Shown piece by piece: positions 1 to 5,630 of a DNA stretch of 6,087 nt (positions are counted from its first letter, which is position 1; each line of letters begins with the position of its first letter). The translations under genes were made by a program, and so were the position numbers. Below the pieces are notes generated by a model, which was not told the origin of the DNA, made no database searches, and saw only the letters and a program-made list of their open reading frames with translations. Origin of the DNA: Sphaerochaetaceae bacterium. Lineage in GTDB: Bacteria; Spirochaetota; Spirochaetia; Sphaerochaetales; Sphaerochaetaceae. Location of the stretch: assembly GCA_016302165.1 (NCBI GenBank), contig JAEDOD010000100.1, positions 1-6,087 of the forward strand. Direction: 5' to 3'.

Positions 1-92
1 CCCTTAATCAAAAGAGAATACTTCTGGCTTCGATTGGTCTTCCATTCCAGCATTTTATCATAAATCTTTCGTCTAAAAATAGTTATGCTCAT
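1..92 (-). CDS. N-terminus of a DUF4143-type AAA ATPase (partial, runs off the window edge)
   Basis: Reading the minus strand from an ATG at 92 gives 30 codons before the window ends, starting MSITIFRRKIYDKMLEWK and continuing to a YSLLIKG segment. This matches my recollection of the N-terminus of the AAA ATPase plus DUF4143 family, where a FKRKIYDxMLxWK stretch leads into a strand ending LLIxGARRVGKS, the Walker A loop. The Walker A itself would lie just beyond the edge. An AAGGA ribosome binding site (102-106) sits 9 bases before the start. An ATG 4 bases further upstream runs into a stop after seven codons and is rejected. Family members are about 400 residues long; the cellular role is poorly defined, with suggested roles as accessory or toxin-antitoxin-like ATPases. 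Only the first 30 residues are visible, so intactness cannot be judged. Confidence 0.72.
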   Translation of the reverse strand, partial: MSITIFRRKIYDKMLEWKTNRSQKYSLLIK

Positions 93-101
93 TCATCAAG
101 G

Positions 102-120
102 TCCTTATATAAGGAGTATA
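102..120 (-). promoter_or_regulatory. Probable -10 box and 14-bp palindrome over the ribosome binding site of the DUF4143 gene
   Basis: On the minus strand a TATACT -10-like hexamer (115-120) is followed at once by the perfect palindrome TCCTTATATAAGGA (102-115), whose downstream arm contains the AAGGA ribosome binding site. Transcription would start inside or next to the palindrome. No convincing -35 box is present; the proximal copy of the 15-bp repeat (124-138) occupies the -10/-35 spacer. The arrangement suits an operator or a structure limiting translation, but this is inferred from position only. Confidence 0.35.
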
Positions 121-123
121 TCA

Positions 124-204
124 CAAATCCCCATATAAATTAATCGAAATAATGCGCAAATCCCCATAAACAAAATGAAGAAAACCACTCAAATCCCCAT
201 ATAA
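124..204 (-). repeat. Three phased copies of TTATATGGGGATTTG
   Basis: On the plus strand CAAATCCCCATATAA occurs at 124-138 and 190-204, and CAAATCCCCATAAA at 157-170. The starts are separated by exactly 33 bp each time, about three helical turns, with unrelated A/T-rich spacers of roughly 18-20 bp. All copies point the same way, upstream of the DUF4143-type ATPase start. I recall this motif preceding genes of that family in other bacteria, but cannot verify this here. The likeliest role is a binding array for the ATPase itself or a repressor. The period and repeat length are too short for CRISPR. Confidence 0.85.
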
Positions 205-554
205 CCTATGGCCTCCGTATCCAATTCCAGGAAGTTTGCTTCAAACTGAATCAATAATACGTAACGATAGTTATCATGATTGAATTGGGCCTGTCACAAT
301 GTTTTGTGCTATTCTGCTTTTTTCATAGAGTGTCGCTAGCTGGAATTGAGACTAATAATGGTGTATGGTTCTCCTTCTGCCATAGCCGATGGGAGGCCAG
401 CTAGACTGGTTTGTGAAGGAGTATTTGAAAAACATACGGAAGCAGGAAATGGAGACATCAAAAAGGTTGCTGTAGAAGCTGTATATCCTTGTCTCACATG
501 ACAGCGAAAAGGAACACTATATTTCTCACTTGCCCCCTTTTTTCTGGTTTTGAT
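205..554. other. Intergenic stretch, mostly without recognisable genes
   Basis: No gene is firmly supported here. It holds a doubtful 47-codon plus-strand ORF (358-501) and a 9-bp inverted repeat: CAATTCCAG at 222-230 facing CTGGAATTG at 340-348. The CCAATTC at 221-227 also faces GAATTGG at 282-288. The convergent end of the helicase gene at 555 has no clear intrinsic terminator. The C5T6 run at 535-545 is on the plus strand and lacks a stem before it. Confidence 0.6.
358..501 (+). CDS. Doubtful 47-residue ORF, possibly the tail of a decayed gene
   Basis: ATG at 358 opens 47 codons ending in TGA at 499-501. The frame is open back to position 340, after a TAG at 337-339. The product starts MVYGSPSAIADGRPARLVCE and ends EAVYPCLT. 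Its balanced amino acid make-up looks more like coding sequence than a random AT-rich frame, but I do not recognise it. There is no good ribosome binding site before 358, and a plus-strand product here would run convergently into the helicase gene. It could be a C-terminal remnant of a gene lost when the neighbouring cassette arrived, or chance. Confidence 0.2.
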   Translation: MVYGSPSAIADGRPARLVCEGVFEKHTEAGNGDIKKVAVEAVYPCLT

Positions 555-2108
555 TTAAGGACTATGCTCTTCAATGAGGACGGCGGAAAGCTTCTTCTCT
601 GCCGATTCTTCCCTTGTTTTCTTGAGAGTCTTCTTCATCAGAAGGAAAAGCTTGATGAACTCGCTCTTCCTGTCCTTGGCCAATAGGTATTCCAGTCCAT
701 TGATACTCAGGAATCTCTCAATGCGCAGGCATCCTCCCTTTAGAAGGAACTTTAGTCTTTCTATCTTTTCCTTCGATAGGTTCGAGAAGTCTGAGGCCTT
801 GAGAAATGAAACCATCTCATCTATATACAGAGAGTCCAGAAACTCATCATTCCTGTATTCTATGTCTACGATGATTCTTTCTTCCCTGGTAAGGAAATTG
901 AGATATTCATCATCCTCTACTGACTCCGGAACATGGATATAGTAAAGAGAGGAGGGTAGCTTATCCTTGGATTTCCTGATTACTCTTCCAATTCTCTGGA
1001 TCCTTTGGAGTTCTGTGGCTGTGGTAGACATTATGATTGCAATATCTGCGTCAGGAACATCAAGGCCTTCATCCAAGGCTTTGCAGCAGATAAGTATTCT
1101 GCATCTTCCTTCCTTGAAGGCGCCTAGGCTTTCTTCCTTCGCCTTGGAATCCATTTCCCCATGATACCTCAATGTCTTTATGCCCAGGTCCTTCAGCTTG
1201 GCGGAAAGTGCATCCACCTGGTCTATCCTTTCTGTGAAGACAATAGTCTTTCCTTCCGTGTATTGGATGATGCCAATGACAGCCTTTATTCTTGTGTCTG
1301 CCCGAATGATAAGGTCCCGTCTTTCCCTTATCAGCGTCTCAAGATTCAAAGCCATCTCCTCTTCCCCCTTCTTTCTCAGGAAATCCAGTACATCGAAAAG
1401 GGTAGCGTTGATTTTCTTCAGTATGGGATAGGCTGAATACACTTTTCCGAAAGAAATGAGAATGTCCCGGGATAGGACATCATATATGAGCCGTTCCTCT
1501 TCAATGAAATGTACTGCTACATTGAAGACCAGAAAGTCATTTACGATTCCGTCTGAAAGGGCATCAGATAGGCTGTAGCGGAAGAATACGTCGCCAACTC
1601 TTGGAATAAGGACACCTTTCAGGGTCCTGACTTTTGTCGTGGCAGATAGCCCCAAGGAGTGATAGAGGGGAGAACAAAAGTGGCTGGAATCCATGAAGTC
1701 GAAGATATGGCTATTTGCAGGGCTGCCATAGTGATGGACTTCATCCAGTATCAGGAGTACATGCCTCTTTTCCATGAAGTCTTTTTCCACAAGAAGAGGC
1801 AGTACGTCCCTGGCAGTATTGATGGTCAAAATAGTGTATTTTCCCTTCTTCCTTCTGACGCTGCTCCATATTTCTATATCTTTAACCTTGTTTTTCGCAA
1901 GGGCTTCCTTCCACTGCTTTTTCAGTGCTACCTTGGGGACGACTACATATACGGAGAGATTATTGTTCATCTCTTCGTCAAGCATTAGGCTTCCCCTTAC
2001 AGCCATCAGTGTCTTACCTGCACCTGTCGTAACTTCAGCTATGCCTCTATATCCACAGTTTTTCCAGGTGCCCAGGCATTCTTCCTGCCATTTGTAGAGC
2101 GGTGTCAT
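555..2108 (-). CDS. XPB/SSL2-like superfamily 2 DEAD/DEAH helicase
   Basis: The 517-residue product is a superfamily 2 ATPase expected to move along or remodel duplex DNA. A YKWQEE motif (5-10) precedes Walker A TTGAGKT (27-33, K32). Motif Ia lies around VVVPKVALKKQW (55-66), motif II is DEVH (122-125) and motif III is SAT (155-157). The second RecA domain holds KTIVFTE (287-293), motif V with LDEGLDVPDAD (345-355) and motif VI QRIQRIGRVIR (368-378), with arginine-finger candidates R372 and R375. All ATPase motifs look intact. The order and compactness resemble COG1061 (XPB/RAD25-like) enzymes rather than the large Snf2 or DISARM helicases. The basic C-terminal region after about 385 has no recognised domain or nuclease motif. 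It diverges from the three-gene operon across an 87-bp gap. Its start lacks a close Shine-Dalgarno site; the nearest AAGG is 15 bases away, so leaderless translation is possible. Start choice is supported by the Q-motif beginning five residues in. Confidence 0.93.
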   Translation of the reverse strand: MTPLYKWQEECLGTWKNCGYRGIAEVTTGAGKTLMAVRGSLMLDEEMNNNLSVYVVVPKVALKKQWKEALAKNKVKDIEIWSSVRRKKGKYTILTINTARDVLPLLVEKDFMEKRHVLLILDEVHHYGSPANSHIFDFMDSSHFCSPLYHSLGLSATTKVRTLKGVLIPRVGDVFFRYSLSDALSDGIVNDFLVFNVAVHFIEEERLIYDVLSRDILISFGKVYSAYPILKKINATLFDVLDFLRKKGEEEMALNLETLIRERRDLIIRADTRIKAVIGIIQYTEGKTIVFTERIDQVDALSAKLKDLGIKTLRYHGEMDSKAKEESLGAFKEGRCRILICCKALDEGLDVPDADIAIIMSTTATELQRIQRIGRVIRKSKDKLPSSLYYIHVPESVEDDEYLNFLTREERIIVDIEYRNDEFLDSLYIDEMVSFLKASDFSNLSKEKIERLKFLLKGGCLRIERFLSINGLEYLLAKDRKSEFIKLFLLMKKTLKKTREESAEKKLSAVLIEEHSP

Positions 2109-2114
2109 TTCTGC

Positions 2115-2144
2115 ATTATATTACCTTGCTTTTGGTTGTGACAG
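2115..2144 (-). promoter_or_regulatory. Candidate promoter for the helicase gene
   Basis: On the minus strand a perfect TATAAT -10 (2115-2120) lies 18 bp from CTGTCA (2139-2144), which matches four of six -35 positions. The predicted transcription start falls at or next to the ATG at 2108, which would make the mRNA leaderless and fits the absence of a usable ribosome binding site. The prediction is by eye only. Confidence 0.4.
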
Positions 2145-2165
2145 ATTCAATTTATGGGCTATGAT
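2136..2165 (+). promoter_or_regulatory. Candidate promoter for the three-gene operon
   Basis: TTGTGA (2136-2141; four of six -35 positions) is followed after 18 bp by TATGAT (2160-2165; five of six -10 positions). Transcription would begin near 2172, leaving about 24 bases before the first ATG. The -35 overlaps the opposite-strand -35 of the helicase promoter on the shared TTGTGACAG, so the two promoters would compete or be co-regulated. Confidence 0.4.
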
Positions 2166-2184
2166 ATTTGAAGTGAAATTTTTT

Positions 2185-2189
2185 AGGAG
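2185..2189 (+). promoter_or_regulatory. Ribosome binding site that fixes the first operon start
   Basis: AGGAG ends 6 bases before the ATG at 2196. A TTG at 2190, which gives a slightly longer frame, directly abuts the AGGAG with no spacing and cannot be used efficiently. The ATG is therefore the start. Confidence 0.8.
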
Positions 2190-2195
2190 TTGAAA

Positions 2196-2984
2196 ATGAG
2201 ATATGAAGAGTTTCTGGAGTCCTTTCTTGCTTCAGACAAAACACTTAAGGAGATAATAAAAAAAGTATCAGGTCTTGAAGGCAAGATGCAGAAAGATAGC
2301 GTCAAAGGTGACGTCAGAAGCCTCTTGAAGAACCTGGAATCCATGAAGAGTGCAGTGGCTTCCCTTGAAGAAGCTCTGAATAGTGTAGATGAGGCTGTAT
2401 CCAGTTTTGATTACCGCTCATATTTTGTATCAGGTGAATTCACTGAAGACATGCTCTCCGGTCTCAAGGAAAGAAAAATGGATACTGTGGGAGAATACCC
2501 TGTCTTTGAAGTATTTCCTACAAGAATCAGGATCGATGCAGAGAACCAGGAAGTCATACTTGGAAAGAAGAAGGTCCCTACAATGAGGCCGCAGGTTCTT
2601 GTAGAGGGTGCTGCAGACCTGGTTGAGAAGCTGGAGTCAGCATCCTTCAATGCCCAGTCTTTTGCCCAGGACCTTGAGAATGCCTATTCTGTCTGTGTCC
2701 TCTCGGAGAAGGCCAAGAATACTGGAAAGGTGAATGATCACCTTTACTATGTTCCCCTCCTTTCCTGCTATAAAGTGATGGTTCCTCTTGCAAGAAGCAG
2801 GAAAGACTATGATGAGATGGCTTTCGCCTTTGACCTGGCCCGTCTTTACAACGCAATCAAGAAGGGTGGATTTGTAACAAAGAGCGGCCACACTTGTCTC
2901 TTCGGCACAGGACGGGGAAAGAGCGTGAGAATTCTTGACGATACAGGAATGGAGCAGTTGATCAGTACAATATGCTTCCGCTGA
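2196..2984 (+). CDS. Unrecognised 262-residue coiled-coil protein, first gene of the ATPase operon
   Basis: I do not recognise this family. The N-terminal third is charged and helical; residues about 35-72 (around LLKNLESMKSAVASLEEAL) have the heptad-like pattern of a coiled coil. A more varied middle section with short strands follows (around YPVFEVFPTRIRID, 101-114). Residues 151-220 then look like a conserved helical core, including FAQDLENAYSV, YVPLLSCYKVMVPL and YDEMAFAFDLARLY. There is no signal peptide, membrane segment, P-loop or obvious nuclease motif, so it is probably a soluble structural or adaptor subunit. It is first in the operon, 14 bases before the next gene. Position and size suggest a partner or loader for the two ATPases, analogous to small accessory proteins in BREX-like systems, but this is inference. 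I considered a TerB-type domain, since TerB-N proteins can neighbour such ATPases, but saw no supporting motif. Confidence 0.85.
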   Translation: MRYEEFLESFLASDKTLKEIIKKVSGLEGKMQKDSVKGDVRSLLKNLESMKSAVASLEEALNSVDEAVSSFDYRSYFVSGEFTEDMLSGLKERKMDTVGEYPVFEVFPTRIRIDAENQEVILGKKKVPTMRPQVLVEGAADLVEKLESASFNAQSFAQDLENAYSVCVLSEKAKNTGKVNDHLYYVPLLSCYKVMVPLARSRKDYDEMAFAFDLARLYNAIKKGGFVTKSGHTCLFGTGRGKSVRILDDTGMEQLISTICFR

Positions 2985-2998
2985 TTGGAGAGTGACAG

Positions 2999-4219
2999 AT
3001 GGATAGAAAGGGCACTATGGTTGAGCTTCAGAGAGGGCGGACACCGAACGGGAACAAAGAGATTCTCAGGACACTTACAGTTGGACTTGATAAGGTCTCA
3101 TCATTCATCAGAAAAGAGTATTTTGCTTCCTACATCAAGGAAGGAGGAAGCAAGATCAAGTTCCTTATGGGAAAGAAAGGAGCTGGAAAGACTCATCTTC
3201 TGGCCCTGATGGCAATGGAAGCTGAAGAAGAGGGATTTTTGTCTATTAGCCTTGATGCCCAGTCCATTCTCCTCTCTGATATGACCAATCTCTACATGGC
3301 TCTATATAGGGCTTTGGATTTTGAAGACATCGTTTCACGTATCTCAGAGTCGATCATGACTTCCCTTGGATATGATTATGACAGAAAAGTAGGGAAGTCT
3401 GCTTTGGCCTGGCTTTCAGACCGGGGAGAGCAGAGCGCAATCGTCAGGCAGGAACTTCGCAGCGAAGTCAGAAAGACAATAATCTCCAATAAGGAGCTGG
3501 ACCATAATTTTGCCCAGATATTGTCCCTCAAGGTATCAGAAAAGCTTGGAATCCTTGCCATTGACGAAGACCTGGAAGCACTTTCTGACGATTGGCTAAA
3601 TGTAGAAAGGAGCGTGAAGGTTGCAAAGCTCCGTTCCTACGGCCTTGCTGGATATAAAATCAATAAGACAAACGCCAGAAGGCTTTTGAAGAGTCTGGGA
3701 GAAGCGGTACATCTTGCAGGGTACTCGGGTCTGTTCGTTTCTGTAGACAATCTGCAGAACATTGTCTCCAACTCTTCCCTTGAAGAAGTGAAGTACACGA
3801 AGATGAAGAGGGATGACGCATATGAAGTTATTCGTCAGCTGATCGACGATATCGACGTCTTCAGGTATTTCTTCCTTATCCTTTCCTTCGACAGGATTCT
3901 TGTGGACCATGAGAAATGGGGCATGAAGAGCTATCAGGCATTGTGGCTTAGAGTCCAGAACGAGATAGTTTCCGGTAGAGTCAACCTATACAACGACCTG
4001 TTGGATCTGGATAAGATCAATCCTGCCATACTGGTTCCCCAGTCGGTGATGGAAATGTCCCGAAGACTTACGGAACTTTTCAGAAGTGAAAACTTCTCAG
4101 CTCACGAAGTGACGGAGAAGGAGGCTGAAGCCATCTTGAAGGAAAGCAGGTATGGAAGTGTCTCGATACCTCTGTTGACCAATCAATATACTCTTCAGCT
4201 GAAGGAGGCAGAAAAATGA
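2999..4219 (+). CDS. BrxD/DUF2791-like P-loop ATPase with Asp-Asn Walker B
   Basis: The 406-residue product begins with a helical lead-in (LDKVSSFIRKEYFASYIKEG) and then Walker A GKKGAGKTH (58-66, K64), a strong match to the GxxGxGKTH form of the BREX-associated DUF2791 ATPases. A helical region of about 175 residues separates this from the Walker B-like strand GLFVSVDN (244-251), preceded by GYSG. The usual catalytic glutamate after D250 is replaced by N251. Downstream, DDAYEVIRQLIDDIDVFRYF and the sensor-like LILSFDR resemble the same ATPase group. GGAG (2987-2990) sits 8 bases before the chosen ATG; the in-frame ATG at 3017 (M7) is a weaker alternative. The gene overlaps the next by 4 bases (ATGA), implying translational coupling and probably fixed stoichiometry. 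It may bind ATP as a regulatory or scaffold subunit, or hydrolyse it with a glutamate from elsewhere. Confidence 0.85.
   Translation: MDRKGTMVELQRGRTPNGNKEILRTLTVGLDKVSSFIRKEYFASYIKEGGSKIKFLMGKKGAGKTHLLALMAMEAEEEGFLSISLDAQSILLSDMTNLYMALYRALDFEDIVSRISESIMTSLGYDYDRKVGKSALAWLSDRGEQSAIVRQELRSEVRKTIISNKELDHNFAQILSLKVSEKLGILAIDEDLEALSDDWLNVERSVKVAKLRSYGLAGYKINKTNARRLLKSLGEAVHLAGYSGLFVSVDNLQNIVSNSSLEEVKYTKMKRDDAYEVIRQLIDDIDVFRYFFLILSFDRILVDHEKWGMKSYQALWLRVQNEIVSGRVNLYNDLLDLDKINPAILVPQSVMEMSRRLTELFRSENFSAHEVTEKEAEAILKESRYGSVSIPLLTNQYTLQLKEAEK
4201..4208 (+). promoter_or_regulatory. Strong internal ribosome binding site for the second ATPase
   Basis: GAAGGAGG lies inside the end of the preceding gene, 7 bases before the ATG at 4216. 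Together with the ATGA stop-start overlap it indicates efficient coupled translation of the two ATPases. Confidence 0.85.
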
Positions 4220-5421
4220 CAGATTTCGAAAATCGACATATGATTGAAGCCCTCAGGTCCGGTGTCCCGTCCCGTGCTGTCGGTAAATTCTTCTCTTCCT
4301 CCAGAAAAGAGATCATGGATAAGGCTGCGGCACTTATTGCTGAGTCGGCTGGCGGAGTATCAAATAGCATGGTGATAAAAGGAAAGTATGGTGAAGGCAA
4401 GACCCATTTCCTGAATTCCGTGTTTTCCATGGCCCAAGAGAACAATATGGTGGTTTCCTTCGTTGCACTTGGAAAAGAAACACCGGCAAATAAGATAGAC
4501 ATCCTTTACAAGAGAGTGCTGGAGCAGACATATCTTCCTGGAGAAAGTGAGCCAGGAATTCCTTCCCTGTTCACTTTCCTCTCTTCCGGCAGTGATAAAG
4601 CCAACGAGATGTTTCTTTATGCCCTGAATAAGCTTGATACTAACAGGCTTTATTATGTCCTGAAGGCTTTCCTCGCCTCTGAAGGCAGCAATGACGATGA
4701 TGTTGATGTTCTGGAAGCTGACCTTCAGGGTTCTTTTGCATCAGTTGCGGCAATAAGATCTCTCTATTCCAGATACTGCAGGGAAAAGGTATCCTTCAAC
4801 AATAAATTTGTTGTCAAGGAACACACATCAGATTACTTTGCCTTCATGTCTCATCTCTTTAAGGTCATGGGATACTCAGGCTGGGTCATTCTATTTGATG
4901 AAGCAGAATTGATAGGCCGTTTTGCAAGGAAATCAAGAATGTCTGCATATTCAACCATTTCCCAGTTTCTGTTTCCTCCTTCATCTTTCGATTCCGTCTC
5001 TTCCATTTTTGCCTTCTCCTCTTCCTACACAGAAGAAGTCATAGGCGAAAAGGATGATTTTGGTTATCTGGATCTGATGGAGGGAGACGAAGACTCCAAG
5101 GAAGTCATCAGAAAAGTACTGGATAGAATTGTGGAAGCTGAAGAGTTAAGGGCTCTGACAGAAGATGAGCTCACTTATTCGCTGAAGACAATTGTAGACA
5201 TATACTCAAAGGCATATGGAAAAGATTATTCCGGGCATGCGGAAAAAGTGATTGAAACCGCTTCGTCCTCAGGATACTTGCTGAGAACAAAGATAAGGGC
5301 TGCAATCGAAGCCTTGGACCAGATATCCCAATATGGTGACGAAGGTGTCATATCTGCCGGTGCAGTATGCTCCGATAGTCTTTCAGATACTTTGGACCAG
5401 CTATTGGATTTCGATAGCTGA
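4216..5421 (+). CDS. BrxD/DUF2791-like P-loop ATPase, canonical active site
   Basis: The 401-residue product opens with IEALRSGVPSRAVGKFF, typical of the N-terminus of the BREX-associated ATP-binding (BrxD/DUF2791) group. Walker A is GKYGEGKTHFL (56-66, K62). Walker B is GWVILFDEAEL (222-232) with intact D228-E229, preceded by the GYSG also seen in the neighbouring ATPase. Sensor-1-like SIFAFSSSYTEE follows, and a C-terminal helical lid carries LRTKIRAAIEALDQI, whose arginines could contact nucleotide. In BREX type 2, BrxD works alongside a helicase (BrxHI), matching the helicase-ATPase pairing here, but PglZ, PglX, PglW and BrxC/PglY are absent. The protein is likely cytoplasmic and forms a hetero-oligomer with the preceding ATPase; it appears to be the active motor of the pair. 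It ends 53 bases before a stem-loop terminator. Confidence 0.9.
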   Translation: MTDFENRHMIEALRSGVPSRAVGKFFSSSRKEIMDKAAALIAESAGGVSNSMVIKGKYGEGKTHFLNSVFSMAQENNMVVSFVALGKETPANKIDILYKRVLEQTYLPGESEPGIPSLFTFLSSGSDKANEMFLYALNKLDTNRLYYVLKAFLASEGSNDDDVDVLEADLQGSFASVAAIRSLYSRYCREKVSFNNKFVVKEHTSDYFAFMSHLFKVMGYSGWVILFDEAELIGRFARKSRMSAYSTISQFLFPPSSFDSVSSIFAFSSSYTEEVIGEKDDFGYLDLMEGDEDSKEVIRKVLDRIVEAEELRALTEDELTYSLKTIVDIYSKAYGKDYSGHAEKVIETASSSGYLLRTKIRAAIEALDQISQYGDEGVISAGAVCSDSLSDTLDQLLDFDS

Positions 5422-5435
5422 AAGCCTCACTGGTA

Positions 5436-5465
5436 GACAGCAATCAAGTTTTGGCTAACGCTGTC
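5436..5465 (+). other. Weak stem-loop after the operon
   Basis: GACAGC (5436-5441) can pair with GCTGTC (5460-5465) around an 18-base loop. It precedes the stronger stem-loop at 5475 and has no T-run of its own. It may help protect the 3' end of the transcript, or be chance. Confidence 0.25.
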
Positions 5466-5628
5466 AAAAGAGGAAGAGAGGGACGAGAAATCGCCCCTCT
5501 TTCTGTAATCTAGGGAGATATTCCCACACCTGGAAAAGAATACTTTGTTTGTAATCTGGTGCAATACGCAACCTGAAAAGCAATCTGCGGGGCACTGGAG
5601 TCTTTTCGGGAATTGCAGTGAAACTCAT
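5464..5628 (-). CDS. Possible 54-residue ORF directly after the DUF1016 remnant
   Basis: An ATG at 5628 follows an excellent Shine-Dalgarno site, AAAGGAGG (5635-5642), at 6-base spacing, and opens 54 codons (MSFTAIPEKTPVPRRLLFRL near the N-terminus, ending VPLFLF). The Shine-Dalgarno site overlaps the last codons of the broken DUF1016 frame. I do not recognise the product. The ORF ends inside the minus-strand terminator stem-loop, which argues against an intact gene. It may be the start of a gene whose rest was removed when the region was rearranged, or an accidental frame. Confidence 0.25.
   Translation of the reverse strand: MSFTAIPEKTPVPRRLLFRLRIAPDYKQSILFQVWEYLPRLQKEGRFLVPLFLF
5475..5502. 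terminator. Bidirectional stem-loop terminator between convergent units
   Basis: Read on the plus strand, AGAGGG-A-CGA (5477-5486) pairs with TCG-C-CCCTCT (5491-5500) around a GAAA tetraloop with one A-C mismatch; outer pairs extend to 5475 and 5502, and the 3' side ends in a short TTT. On the minus strand the mismatch becomes a G-U wobble, so the 10-bp stem is uninterrupted, and it is followed by the T-rich CTTCCTCTTTT. It should therefore stop minus-strand transcripts at least as well as plus-strand ones. It separates the ATPase operon from the DUF1016 remnant. Confidence 0.65.
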
Positions 5629-5630
5629 GT

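Noticed and set aside
124..204. CRISPR-like regular repeats
   Set aside because: Repeats are 14-15 bp with spacers of about 18-20 bp and only three copies, too short for CRISPR; position upstream of a gene start fits an operator array better.
535..546. Intrinsic terminator at the C5T6 run
   Set aside because: No stem-loop precedes it on the plus strand, and on the minus strand it is an A/G run, so it cannot terminate the helicase transcript.
574..1988. Several long plus-strand frames opposite the helicase
   Set aside because: They are antisense to a gene with a full set of helicase motifs, are serine- and leucine-rich as antisense frames often are, and show no recognisable domains.
2190..2192. 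TTG start for the first operon gene
   Set aside because: It abuts the AGGAG ribosome binding site with zero spacing; the ATG at 2196 has ideal 6-base spacing.
2196..2984. TerB-domain protein
   Set aside because: TerB-N proteins can neighbour such ATPases, but no TerB-like motif could be recognised in this sequence.
555..5421. Complete BREX or DISARM locus
   Set aside because: Only BrxD-like ATPases and a helicase are present; PglZ, PglX, BrxC/PglY, Lon, DrmB and any methyltransferase are missing from the window.
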